Assembly: GCA_020466095.1 (NCBI GenBank)
Contig: CM035809.1
Location: 5,878,723-5,942,722, forward strand
Direction: 5' to 3'
Source of the DNA: Chlorops oryzae
Taxonomy: Eukaryota; Arthropoda; Insecta; Diptera; Chloropidae
Length of the DNA: 64,000 nt
A model generated the notes under the pieces. The model searched no databases and was not told the origin of the DNA. It saw only the letters and a list, made by a program, of their open reading frames with translations. Position 1 is the stretch's first letter. Every line of letters begins with the position of its first letter. A program made the translations under genes and the position numbers. Positions 11,404 to 21,829 of this stretch are shown piece after piece.

Positions 11404-12596
11404 TTTGTTGTTTTAAGAGCGGAGCCAACGATTTTCCCAATTCCAAATCCAAGCCCCAATATCAAATAAATATCCGATAATAAGCACGCTGATGATCGGA
11501 CGAACTATGTTCTTGCACCGATAGTAGTAGAGCAACAACTTAGCTGGCTGCCCAACTGAGCGGTTGCTTTTATAGACAACATCCATCGATGACATGGAAG
11601 CCGAGCTCATTGCAGCCATCTGCTGTAGCTCATTCTTTTTGCGGACTTGAACGCTGCTGCTGGCCACTCTGGCTACTTTACACTCTACCGGCAATAATTT
11701 TGTGCTTCTGTGTCTCCGACGACATGAAACCAGCCAAACTGCATGCCAAATTCATACACACATAGCCAGCTAGTATGACGTTGACGAGACGTTTCGAGAG
11801 TCGGACGATGGGAACAGGTAAACAAGCTGTTACTCTCGCTTTCATTGATGGTTTGTGATTTGTTTAAAGTGCGTGCTACGATTGTGGACTCGATATAATC
11901 AGCCAGTTTGCCAGATTGTTCGCCAGTCAGTCGGTCAGTCAATCGACCAGTCAGTCAACCAGTTGGTCTACATATACACGCTCATATGCTCCAGCTCCAG
12001 CGTTTCAATTTGGATTTCCTCATCGCTTGAAGTGCTCAGCGTGCAGCTACAACTTTTATTGTTCATCCGTTGCATGCACGTTTTGTACTCATAACGATCA
12101 TAAGTGGACTGCGAGGCCAGAAACAAAACAAACAAAAAAAAAAACCACATGTTGAAGGGAAGATTTTTACAACACAAGAAGCCTTTTACCGATCGACCTT
12201 TGGAAGTGCCTTGATAAAATGCAATAAGGAAGAGAATGAGGTAAAACATTGAGCTTTCGATAACCCGAGAAGCTACCTAAATAAGATCTAACAAATGAAC
12301 GTAGAGTCGTTGTTCGAACTGACGCATGTGAGGATCAACCGGAAGACAATATCGTTCATATTCTGTCACACTTCAAGCTTGATCGACTTTTAACAGTATC
12401 TGTATTGTGCTTGAGAAGTCAGCAATTAACCATGAACCTTTGTTGTCTTATTTTTCAGACTTCCTTCAAGTGCCACTAGCCCGTTTTTTTTATGGTTTTT
12501 TTGTTTTTCTGTCCTTCCAAGACTCGCTTTAAGGTGAAATCAGAAAGTTCAATAATCTTTCCGAAAGCTAACGAAGACTTCATGGATGCTGTAATT
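11404..12596. other. upstream region of the candidate exon; no gene recognised
   Basis: Base composition is less AT-rich than the surroundings and includes a run of CAGTCAGTC-like units at about 11917-11965. Open frames exist on both strands but show no family signal. It could be a promoter/5' UTR for the minus-strand exon at 11403. Confidence 0.3.
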
Positions 12597-12604
12597 GTTT
12601 TAAT

Positions 12605-13380
12605 CAGGGAGGTAAACCGGGTGGAAAATTTTCCCGGTTCGGTTTGGCGGTTCGAACCGTATTTGAACTTTTGACAAACAAACCGGTTTTTCTACTACTT
12701 TGAACCGGGGTTCGGTTCGGTTCATCGGTTCGGGAATTTCTCAGACTTAAAAAATTTATTAACATGTGTTCCCACTTCTAACGCCATATTTTTTCTACCA
12801 TTTAGTGTTAAAATTTACACAATAAAAAGTTAGTGGTGGTTACCTTACTCATATTAGAGATGGTATCGACATGGGCGTATTTACAGTAGGGCAAGGAGGG
12901 GCAGCTGCCCCCCTCTAATTAGTTTCTGCTCAGTATACACCGCAAAAGAGTTTTCCAAGAATATCAAGAAATGAGATACGGCTGCCAAAATCGTTTTTCT
13001 GAAGATAGAAGGAAACATATATGCGTACATGTGGCAACACCTAGGAACTTACGGAAAAGTTCCTACCATACATATAGAACAAACTTTTTGTATCTTGCCC
13101 CTCCCTAACTGAAATTCTGGATACACCCATGGGTGTCGATACTAATTTCATACGAATATCGACTTTGATTGTTTTTTTTTATTTGGCCTATGGGAGCGAC
13201 CACTGTGCATGGTTGCAGGCAAAAATGAAACCCCGAACCTTTGCAAAAAGGGGTTCGGTTTTTGGTTCGGTTCAAACATTTGTGAATAATCTTCGGTTCG
13301 GTTAATAGTTCGGTTCATCAGAAGATAAAAGCGGTTTACCGGTTCAAACCGGTTCCGTTAAAAACCGGTTCACGCCCCTG
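12605..13380. mobile_element. hAT-type element 'GGTTCGGTT', copy 2, with nested insertion
   Basis: The ends are CAGGGAGGTAAACCGG and CCGGTTCACGCCCCTG, and the element is flanked by an exact 8-bp direct repeat GTTTTAAT at 12597-12604 and 13381-13388. It is the inverted homologue of 9631-10106 and would be ~506 bp without the 262-bp insert (plus its 8-bp duplication) at 12870-13131. No coding frame. Confidence 0.9.
12870..13131. mobile_element. second hAT-type MITE nested in the first
   Basis: The element starts CATGGGCGTATTTACAGTAG and ends CTGGATACACCCATG (inverse termini). It is flanked by GGTATCGA (12862-12869) and GGTGTCGA (13132-13139), an 8-bp duplication with one difference. The uninterrupted copy at 9631-10106 has GGCATCGA once at the same place, which proves the insertion site. 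Confidence 0.9.
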
Positions 13381-13449
13381 GTTTTAATTGGCTATTGCTC
13401 TGGTTGCCTCATGACCACTAGAGTGTAGAAGAGTGATTACACTTATTTT

Positions 13450-13745
13450 TCTTCTTGTGTTTTTAAATGTCCCGGCCTATCCGAGGTCCGCAAAACACGG
13501 CCAGTTCATTCTGTCGGAAGTCTTACAGCCTCTATGCCTCATTTTATTGTGTCAATCCAACGCTGTTTCGGAAGCCCTCGTTGTCTGAAACCTTGTATTT
13601 GTAGTGTGTAGCCTTTTTTTTTTTGTTGCCAAACTGTCCTCATTTGCCCTCAGGATGTTTTCATACCACTTTAACTTGGCTTAACATATTTTCCCTATAA
13701 TTGCGGCATCTTGGACCATGATCGAGACAGAAGAGTGATTACACA
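13450..13745 (-). pseudogene. LINE 3' fragment (endonuclease/RT C-terminal region)
   Basis: On minus, broken frames give AAIIGKICQAKLKWYENIL (after suppressing one stop), then GFRQRGLPKQRWIDTIK and IEAVRLPTEWTGR. This is the typical end of many LINE polyproteins (WxGHxxR, then RGRPKxRWxDxIxxD). Stops and an A-run interrupt it, so it is a relic. Clade not assigned. Confidence 0.6.
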
Positions 13746-13799
13746 GTCCCAAAACAAATTTCTGACCTGGGGTCTCACTACGCTTGGTCTATGTTAAAA

Positions 13800-13968
13800 G
13801 GATCGGTTAATCCGAGTTTGAGGTCTGTACAGCTCTATCGAGTCTAGGATTTGCCATAACCTACAGAAATCATCTTCGAGCGGGGTTTTTTGGGCTTCTT
13901 CTTTGACCTTATGACAAAACCTAGACCCAACGGAGCTGTATAATCCTCAAACTCGGATTCAGTGACCC
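13800..13968. mobile_element. hairpin MITE (169 bp)
   Basis: The left arm GGATCGGTTAATCCGAG...TACAGCTC...GTCTAGG and the right arm CCTAGAC...GAGCTGTA...CTCGGATTCAGTGACCC are imperfect inverse copies about 60 bp long. No coding capacity. Target site not clear. Confidence 0.6.
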
Positions 13969-14399
13969 CGAAAACATATAGTAAGCAGAGTGAAGTCCCC
14001 AGTTTGGACATTTTTATTTAGAGTTATGGTATAGTAACAACAATTTAATGTCAAAAAATTAGAAACAGGCTATACAGGGGTGTCATGGGAATCGACTCGG
14101 TTTAATAAATCGGCTTGAATAAAGCAAAAAAGAGTGAAAGAGAGGATGAGATCATTCGAGGATGTGAAGCTCGATACTTTGGAGCAAATCGTGAACCTTG
14201 TCGGGTGCACACGAGAGTGTTAGAGAGTACTTCTTAAAAAAATATGAGGCTGGTGACCACAAATAATCCACAACTTAACTCCCGGAAGTACAAATTTAAT
14301 TTATAATTATCTAATATATCATGCAGTAGAGGGTTAATGAAAACACTTACAGCGAAAAATTTTCTCCAACTATTACATGATGCAGTTGAGGGTTAAAAC

Positions 14400-14821
14400 T
14401 AGGTTTGCAACGGATAGTGATCCGGCCGAATTCCGGATATCCGGCTGGTTGCCAGGCCGGATAACCGGATATCCGGCTGCCGGATATTAAATTTTTTTTG
14501 TTATATATATTTCGGCTTTAAAGCCATATTGAACGGCGTAGCAATGATCCTGAGCGTTGCCGTTTGGTAGCAAAAATTTCGAACGTTATTTTTTGACACA
14601 GCACACTTTTTAGTAATTATTTTTTCGAGCGATTGCACGAACTGCAATTAAAAATCTCTAAAAATGGAAATTTTCTGTGAAAATGTTAGGAACTACATCA
14701 GTTTCCTCCAATCGCTCCATTTTCAAATCTGCATTCGAAGTACAAATACACTATAGCAAATTTTTAATGTGAGATATCCGGCCGGATACCGGATAGTGGC
14801 CGGATATCCGTTGCGACTCTA
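14400..14821. mobile_element. hAT-type MITE (422 bp) rich in CCGGATATCC
   Basis: The ends TAGGTTTGCAACGGATA and ATATCCGTTGCGACTCTA are imperfect inverses. The flanks GTTAAAAC (14392-14399) and GTTAAATC (14822-14829) form an 8-bp duplication with one difference. Both ends carry repeated GGATATCCGG/GGCCGGATA units, typical of subterminal transposase-binding repeats. Non-coding middle. Confidence 0.85.
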
Positions 14822-14829
14822 GTTAAATC

Positions 14830-15360
14830 ATTTATTGCCTTCTACGTTACCCGAAAATTTTGCTCTACTTCCCCGCATCTCGCTCGCCAGAAACCATGAA
14901 TTGAACTCAATAATTTCAATGACTAGTGTAAAAGGCCTCACACGAATGCTACTGGATTGGAACTGATTCCATATGTTTTCAAGTGTTGAATATTTGCACG
15001 AACTCCTGCGCATTTGGAAACAAGGCATATCTCTACCGAAATTCCAAATATTTATTTATCCCAGTTGCCAAATATTGGGCAACATCAATTAGTACCGCTA
15101 AAAATATTAAAAGGAAAAAGCGAGTCTGCCCCTTATAAATACATATGTAAGTTGCCCTGTACGCAATTAAATGCCCAGTAGTCAGTAGGTCGCCCCCGAT
15201 ATTTGTGACATGCCAAAGTGCCAGTCCTTGATGACTAGCCATTTCACCTACCACATGAACCTGAAAGAGTAGATAGGCCTCAGCTCACATTTCCCTATTT
15301 GCTGCGTAGGATTGTTTTTGCTGTTGTCTGCTTTTACCTCGCATTCTTACCATTTGCCCG
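14830..15360. other. intergenic DNA, no gene seen
   Basis: Open frames here lack family signal and no repeat ends were found. Confidence 0.35.
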
Positions 15361-15361
15361 T

Positions 15362-15442
15362 CGAGCGTTCGATAGCGCAGTGGTTCAAACTATGACTCGA
15401 TAGCCGGGAGGTTTGGGGTTCAATCCCTGCGGGCAGCCGAGA
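15362..15442 (+). repeat. tRNA-like sequence (tRNA-derived SINE or tRNA pseudogene)
   Basis: It carries a box-A-like TAGCGCAGTGGTT and, ~45 bp later, a box-B-like GGGGTTCAATCCC, the spacing of an internal Pol III promoter. The acceptor stem does not pair well, and an AT-rich tail follows. Two similar sequences (15680-15757 and 57205-57288) suggest a SINE family rather than a functional tRNA. Confidence 0.55.
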
Positions 15443-15679
15443 ATTTTTCCTAAATTTTTTACTTTTTTTATAAATTCAGAGTTGTTTTTTTTTTGTTCAT
15501 AGTTCAGTTATTTTGGAAGACAAACATTTTCCCCTAAATTTTTAAGGTTTTATTATTTTTTTTTTTTAAGTGTAATTTTTCAAGTAAACAATTTTTGGAG
15601 TGAAAAAATTCGTTAAATACGTTTCCCAAAATCTGAGCAACGCTCAACTCAAGTGAGCATTTTGACCAAGAAATTAAAT

Positions 15680-15757
15680 TCGTTCGTTTAGCGTAATGGT
15701 TAAGGCGTTCGCCCAGCAATCTGGTTGGTCAGCGGTTCGAGGCTCGGTGGAGGCGAG
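15680..15757 (+). repeat. tRNA-like sequence (tRNA-derived SINE or tRNA pseudogene)
   Basis: Box A (TTAGCGTAATGGTTAAGGC) and box B (GCGGTTCGAGGCTC) are separated as in tRNA genes, with AGCAATCTGG in the anticodon region. A long A-rich tract (15770-15870) follows, as expected of a SINE tail. Amino-acid identity is not assigned. Confidence 0.6.
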
Positions 15758-16190
15758 AAAATTTTAAGAGAAGTAAGATAAAAAAGATTTAAAATAAAAA
15801 ATAGATAAACAAAAAAATATAATAATTAATAAAATAAATAAATTTAAAAAAATTCAAAACAAAAAATGAAATTTTTCTTTTTTCGCTGGTGCTAGGCCAT
15901 TTTCCTGCCCCTTTTCGCTAGCGAAATGACTGGTTAAAGGTGGCGCATAAAAGGACGACCTGTCCCCGGCAATGAGATCGTAATGTTAAATTCGCCAGCG
16001 TCTTGGATAGGAAAGGGACCGATCCCCGACACCCAGTGACTAGTGAAATCGCTAGTGTTGTAGTGGCTCCGCTGACTACTGGGTGGTTCCATAGTAAACG
16101 ACATGTTGTAGATTGCACAGTAATTTATTGACACTTAAAATTTTAAATGTTTCACGTAATATAATATTTTTCGCCCCATAGACCAACTAA

Positions 16191-16847
16191 CTACATTCCC
16201 TGCTGAACCCTTCGACACCTTTTTTTTGAACTTGCTGCACCACCGGCTGCTTCAGCTTCGGCTTCCAATTGCTGACGCAGCAGCCTTTGACGCATAGCAT
16301 AGGGCATTGTTTTTGGCTGCTCTCTAGCCGAAGTCATCCTTGAAGAATCGTAACCATTGAGAATTTTATGCATTTTCAAATCCAATTGCCGTTGTAAGCT
16401 GAAGCAATCGTTCAAATGTGTTAAACGGAATTTCTGCAGTTCTCCTAAGCTAGCCAGCGTTGCGTCACAATTGCTTCCATTTCCATTTGCGTTTGCAGTT
16501 TCTGTGGCTTCGTTAAAACATTGCGGCTGCCATCGTTCTAGATCGAAATTACGTTCCTCCTTCGTTGGACTGTGGCAGAGTTCGTAAGCTTCGCGCTTTC
16601 TTGTGTAATCCGGCAGTCGTTGGCGAACCGGATTTTTTAAGATCCCATGTGGAGTATTTCCAGTAGCAATAAACTTTCGATTTTCGGTGATTTGATCGAT
16701 CCTTCCCGTACGCTTCATACGTTGCATTGTCGTTCGGTGAATGCATTCAACTGCAACGGACGCTGCTGCCAGCTCCACTAGCGTGGCTTTATCAACATAC
16801 CGAATACATATGTGCCGGGCGGTTGTCCTAGTTTCGGAAAGGTCTGT
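16191..16847 (-). CDS. unrecognised protein, probable terminal exon
   Basis: An open frame on minus runs from just after a TAA at 16850-16848 to the stop at 16191. The first in-frame ATG is at 16727 (start MQRMKRTGRIDQITENRKF), giving 178 residues. If it is instead an internal/terminal exon, coding may begin upstream. The protein is hydrophilic with an asparagine-rich patch, a predicted helical part near FRLTHLNDCFSLQRQLDLKM, and a basic end with a KKRCRR cluster that could be a nuclear signal. Codon use is less AT-biased than the surroundings. A minus-strand AATAAA lies at 16132-16127, 60 bp beyond the stop. Family not recognised; it could also be the remains of a larger gene. Confidence 0.5.
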   Translation of the reverse strand, partial: TDLSETRTTARHICIRYVDKATLVELAAASVAVECIHRTTMQRMKRTGRIDQITENRKFIATGNTPHGILKNPVRQRLPDYTRKREAYELCHSPTKEERNFDLERWQPQCFNEATETANANGNGSNCDATLASLGELQKFRLTHLNDCFSLQRQLDLKMHKILNGYDSSRMTSAREQPKTMPYAMRQRLLRQQLEAEAEAAGGAASSKKRCRRVQQGM

Positions 16848-16850
16848 TTA

Positions 16851-17794
16851 CTATTTGTAACGGTCGCGTGTAGTAACAGACCGCAGACAACAGGCGATTC
16901 TAGCAGCTTATCGTTGCCCAATTGAGTTTTTCGGCGATTTTGAGGCTTTTCATTTCAAATTTCCACTAAGGATTTTTAATGCAAATGAGTTAAATGAAGC
17001 TTTCCACAGGAACCTTGGCAGAAAAAACTAACTAAAAGACTAGTTTCCAAGGAAATACATACTTTTATAGTTCTTTGAATATTTCAAAATTTAAATATTT
17101 TGATTTTGTATATAATGCCTAGTGCATACTTGATAAAATCAAGTGAAATTTTCATAATAGGAAAAGTCTAGAACTATGCCTGGCCTGCAATTGCACAGAA
17201 ATTTCTGCAAAAAATTCAACCCAGGCAAACATGTCGAACCAGTTACAATCAAAAGAGCAGTTGTATGGAGGTCAAGCACTCAATCCGTACGCGTGATTTG
17301 TTTTTCTATCATTTTCCTCACATTTGTTATTAAAATGTAACCCTGAGGAGTTACAGCGCCTTAAAGTTTTTAGGCAGTAAGTCTAGAAAAAAAATTCTCC
17401 ACGACAATGGGTAATCGTAGAAAAAAATTTAATGCCGTTTGAAAGCCAATTGTATGGGCTTTTAGGAAAAATTTAACTGATGGTAAAAATTTGACCGGTT
17501 GAGGGAAAAATAAACGGTCAAAGTGAAAATTTTTGAAAAAACTTTCAATTTTTTTTTACTTTGGAAGCCATTTTGGTATGAAAAGTGTCCAATTAACACC
17601 CAAATTTTTTATTTTATTCAAAATGCTGGACCGATTTCCTTTAATTTGGTACCCCATATGTCTAATAAATTTTTTGAAAATAAGATGAGAAAATTAAATA
17701 TCTAAATGAACATCTATCCGACTGCTTTCAATGAAGTCGAACTTACATTAGATTTGATACAGTAAAAATACCTTAATTAAGTGGATATTTAATT
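16851..17794. other. AT-rich intergenic DNA, no gene seen
   Basis: No recognisable coding or repeat structure. Confidence 0.35.
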
Positions 17795-18075
17795 TTCAGT
17801 TTGGGTCTGGTTCCAAACTGGTCCAAAAAGGACTAGCTGTAATCAGAATTTTTTTTAAATGTTAGCGCCAAAATTTTTAGAATTTTTCACTTATTTTATA
17901 TATAAACTTTCATCGAAATCGGACTTTTGAATTTTTCGGATTTTTGGGGTTTTTGGTCCGAAACTCTCTAAACTTCTTCTTACACCCCCCCCCCCCCCCA
18001 CACACACACACACACAAATATTGTTTCGTTTAATGTCTTATAATTGCTCAATACACCACTGTGGCAAATATAAGC
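17795..18075. repeat. partial copy of the 55.6 kb foldback family
   Basis: Shared blocks with 55622-56029 include CCAAACTGGT, AAAAAGGACTAG, CACTTATT..ATATATAA, CCGAAACTCTCTAAACTTC (compare ATAACTCTCTAAATTTC) and TTTAATGTCTTATAATTG. Only one arm is recognisable. A poly-C run followed by (CA)n at 17984-18016 lies inside. Confidence 0.65.
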
Positions 18076-18515
18076 GCTACCAAAGCACTCTTTCTCTCGC
18101 TACGCCCTTGCCTCCATACATTTCTTGGTTAATGATAGGAGTTTCCCTAGAGCAATGAAATTCTGCATGGACGTTTCTTTGCAAATATGTATCTATAAAA
18201 TTTTTAAAAAAATTTTAGAAATCAAAAAAACCCCAACCCCCCAAAACATAAAATGGCGTGGACCCAAATTCCGCAATTTTGAACCCACAGTGTTAAAATT
18301 TGGAACATAGCTTACTGTTGTGCCCCAATGTTGGAAAAGTTTAACTGCCACGCCTACTTTTCGTGCCACGCCGACTCAAAGTTGGCTAAGACTTTGAAGA
18401 GGTGTAGCATCCATACAAAAATGATTGCGGTTCTTATATTTTGGTTTTCTCTTAGGGGAGCAATTCCCTTTCCAATGATACCAAATTTGTCACATTTCGT
18501 GACAATAAAAATTTA

Positions 18516-19177
18516 TATATGGGGCATTTCACGTCAAGTGTACCCGCTCAAAAAACTTCATAACTTGGATTTTGATGAAACTTGGTGGAAATGTTGCTCT
18601 ATGAAAGTACATGAATTGTGCAAAAGGAGGGGGGGAAATATTGACCGGGTGCCTAGATACAGGGTGTTAAACTTTCGGTCCTTTTTGTATTCAAAAAATT
18701 CTACGTCTCGCAAATTGGCAAATTAAAAAAATGTGATAAAGGATTTTTATAGATTTTTGTCTGCTCTTTCCGAAAAAAAATATTACAATCCGCAGAATTT
18801 ATTATTGATGCAAAAAAAAACGGTTTTTATTTTTATAAGCAATTTTTCGCCCAATGCGACATTTTTGATATTTTTTAAAATAATTTTAAACGAAAGCTGA
18901 GCTTTTTTTCTATAAAATGACATCTTGAACAAGATGGGATCTCCAAAAAAAACTAAATAGAGGTGTAGAACACAGCGCGACCCACGCGCCAAGCACGCAG
19001 AAGCCGCTATTCAGCTCTGGCTGCTGAATTTCTCAAGTTGATAAAGCTGAATAACGGGTTCTGCGTGCTTGGCGCGTGGGTCGCGCTGGGTTCTACACCT
19101 CTATTTAGTCGTTTGTTTTGGAGATCCCATCTTGTTCAAGATGTCATTTTATTTTTTTACGTGAAATGCCCCATATA
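18516..19177. mobile_element. foldback element with ~105-bp near-perfect palindrome
   Basis: The outer ends TATATGGGGCATTTCACGT (18516-18534) and its exact inverse (19159-19177) form a 19-bp terminal repeat. Inside, 18912-19010 and 19042-19152 are inverse copies with only a few differences, sharing GACATCTTGAACAAGATGG, GTAGAACNCAGCGCGACCCA and CGCGCCAAGCACGCAGAA. The ~375 bp between the left end and the left arm has no partner. Non-coding. Confidence 0.8.
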
Positions 19178-19474
19178 CAGTAGTTTCGCTATATAAGAAA
19201 GTGGACTTTGCCAAGATATTTCTTTCTTATATCCGGTATTTTCTTATAAAAAGAACTCGTTTATAAGAAAAGTCTTTCTTATATAAAAAAAATCCGTCTA
19301 TAAAAGAATTATTTCTTATAAAAAAATCCCGTTTATAAGAACATTTTTGTCTTATATAAAACCATTTCTTATATAAAAAATTGTTCCATACAAGAAGAGT
19401 TTTTGGTTTTGGTAAAGAGTTTCTTAAAGGCGGGGTCTTCTTATGTACGAGTTTCTTATATAGCGAAACTACTG
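19178..19474. mobile_element. MITE with 23-bp perfect terminal repeats and internal TTCTTATA array
   Basis: CAGTAGTTTCGCTATATAAG... at the left end is matched by an exact inverse at 19452-19474, and TA flanks both sides (19176-19177 and 19475-19476), the target duplication of Tc1/mariner/pogo elements. The interior is a chain of about eight degenerate TTTCTTATATAAAA-like units that repeat the end sequence. It abuts the foldback element at 18516-19177 directly. Confidence 0.9.
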
Positions 19475-19479
19475 TACTG

Positions 19480-20736
19480 TTATTGGCTTTGATACGCAAC
19501 CAACCATAATAAGTTACTAAAGGGTTAATATCTATTTTTTCCCGTAATTTCCGTAAAATTTTTCACAAAATCGATGGTAGCTCCAAAACCAGAGCTGAGA
19601 AAATAATTTCAAGAATGTTCCTTATCCAAAACCCGCCGTAATATCGCCGTAAGAGTCGAACGGAATTTACAGTCGAAATAAAGACACAAATTTTGTACAT
19701 AGGTACGCCTTAAAGACCTTACCTAATTTCGAAATCAAAGTTAAGTCATTTTTAGGTCATTTAAGAGGGATTATTTTAAATATATATTTCACAAATAATA
19801 TTCCTTCAGAAATAATATTCCTTGTAGCCGAATTTACTTTGATAGTGAAATTGAGCAATCAGGGGAGGCAAGTTCCAAAAATATTGGGGGGGAAAATATT
19901 TTATGCAGGGAACATGTGGCATGGGCATGGCCACGCCTGTGAGCAATAACTACAATCGAATTCAAAAAGTTATGATCACTTAATTCGACTCATCCGCGAT
20001 TCGAAGTTAAGCGTTAATAATGATCAGCTTTTCATTCAATGCAAATATTTTTTTTATTTTTTATTCTTTAAATGTTTTACGTATAATACACATCTAGAAT
20101 AAATTAAGTTTATAAATTTATATTATTCATTATTATTACTTTATTACAATCATAAATCGTACTTTTCTAAACATTGCGTTTCTTATGAGATGTTTGCAAT
20201 TTAAATGCCAATTTTGTGTTTTATTTTACGCATCTTTTCTCCACAATGATCTTTCTTATTTGCCTTTTCTCTTCTTTTATGTTTTTTTTTTCCTAATTTA
20301 GTTTTTTATTATTTTATATCTATTTTAAATAATTTTATATCAATTCAAACACATTTATTTTTTGTTTTTCTTTTGTTTTTGTTTTTTGTTTTTGCAAGCC
20401 GTTTCCTCATCAGTGTTATTCGTTACAGGTAATCGGTATACTTGTCTTCATTGTACCTATGTATTTAATGCTTTCTAGTGCTGCAGTTTTAGTCGCGCTC
20501 AATGAAAAGCTCAACTCTCTAATGCAAACAAATAAATGAAAAAAACAAAAAAAAAACTAAGATAAAAATAAATAATAATTAAAACCAATAAAATAAAAAA
20601 GCATTTTACCGAGCTAGTCATAGTTACTAGTGGTACAGTTCCGATACGGTAATTGTAACTGTAACTGAAATAAAAAACTCTTTTCTATTGCGCGTAAAAG
20701 GCCAAGTCGAATATTGCTATTGCTCTTTATCAGATA
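19480..20736. other. AT-rich intergenic DNA, no gene seen
   Basis: Long T- and A-rich tracts (20040-20600), no coding signal. Confidence 0.4.
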
Positions 20737-21239
20737 CCATATATATAACTATATATCGTCGTTGCGACTGCAAAAGCGCGTAAGAGCAATCTGCAATACC
20801 GCGTATTTACAAAATTCGCAAACATGAAATATCGTGCCAAATACATCTCAAGAACTAATACGCCGTTTTTCTATGACGTTGAAATGGACGTTCCTTATTG
20901 GCTAATTCAAATGGCGTGAGCTAAATTAGGTTCCCACATACAATCAGATGTCAATAGCACGATATATCAGTTTGCGAATTTCGTAAATACGCGGTATTGC
21001 AGATTGCTCTTACGCGCTTTTGCAGTCGCAACGACGATATGTCACTCAGGAGCCGTTTCTATTTTGGCTCTTTTCACCACGGTCTTGGGTACCCACCAAA
21101 ATGAACATTTTTCACTTAGGTACTCACCAAAAGTATTTCTCTCTCGCTCTTTTTTTTGCCTGCCGAGTAACATCTCTTTCTAACTGGCGCGAAATGTCCC
21201 GCCCAAATCTATGAGAGTGACATATATGGTAATATATGG
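20737..21239. mobile_element. MITE family 'ATATGTCACTC', copy 1, interrupted
   Basis: The outer ends CCATATATATAACTATATAT and ...GAGTGACATATATGGTAATATATGG are imperfect inverses of ~25 bp. The body (21041-21227) is about 95 percent identical by eye to 54062-54253. The left end is split from the body by the 280-bp element at 20757-21036. Confidence 0.85.
20757..21036. mobile_element. young MITE with ~67-bp inverted arms, inserted into another MITE
   Basis: The arms 20757-20823 and 20970-21036 (CGTCGTTGCGACTGCAAAAG onwards, and inverse) differ at about one position. ATAT flanks both sides (20753-20756 and 21037-21040); the empty site is preserved at 54051-54070, so this is a real insertion with a short AT-type duplication. 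The loop is non-coding. Confidence 0.9.
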
Positions 21240-21269
21240 ACACAGATTTCATGGTTGTGCAGTGAAACC

Positions 21270-21506
21270 TCTCAACTGCGGATTAAAAGTTCGTCACCAT
21301 GAGTGCCCGCATATGAGTGGTTTCAGTGTGTACCAGTTTTTTCGAAAAGTACCAAGCAGATGCACAAATGAACATTTCATCTTAGGTAACCAAAAGTTAT
21401 TTCTCTCTCGACAGTCTTGACATTTTATTTGCCTAGAAGAAAAAAGGGAACATTGTGGAACTTTCTACTGGCGTAATGTTCAGCTTAAATCTATACAGAG
21501 TTACGT
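21270..21506. repeat. diverged third copy of the 'ATATGTCACTC' MITE
   Basis: Blocks such as AAATGAACATTTC, CTTAGGTAACCAAAAGT, TTTCTCTCTCG and GGCGTAATGTTCAGCTTAAAT align in order with the copy at 21041-21227 but are much more diverged. Confidence 0.55.
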
Positions 21507-21826
21507 AGATGAAAATTATTGTAGATGTAGAGAATGTACTTGATGTTTACATGAAGACACTTCTCTAACAGATTAAAGTCCACTATGACGTCATCGCATA
21601 TTGAGTAGAGTCATTGTGCTCCATGCTATTTAAACTGCAGAAGAATGTTTTCTCTATGACTCTACATAGAGACAAATGTACTTTGCAATGTATATAGTCG
21701 TGAGCACAAGTAAAGTTTTAAATATGTCGTGTCAGCCTACGTAGAGCTTTGCAATTGCAGAGACGGTCTTCATGTATGCAACAAAGGTACATTCTCTACA
21801 CTGTACACACTTTTCTCTACGTAAAA
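21502..21826. repeat. possible MITE with imperfect inverted ends
   Basis: TACGTAGATGAAAATTATTG..GTAGAGAATGTAC near 21503-21540 and its rough inverse GTACATTCTCTACACTGTAC..TCTCTACGTA at 21789-21826. The similarity is patchy. Confidence 0.4.
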
Positions 21827-21829
21827 AAA

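Noticed and set aside
15362..15757. Functional tRNA genes
   Set aside because: Box-like promoter elements are present, but acceptor and D stems do not pair convincingly by eye and the sequences are followed by A-rich tails.
17984..18016. CRISPR-like or regulatory meaning for the C-run and (CA)n
   Set aside because: It is an ordinary compound microsatellite in a degenerate repeat; there are no spaced repeats of CRISPR type anywhere in the window.
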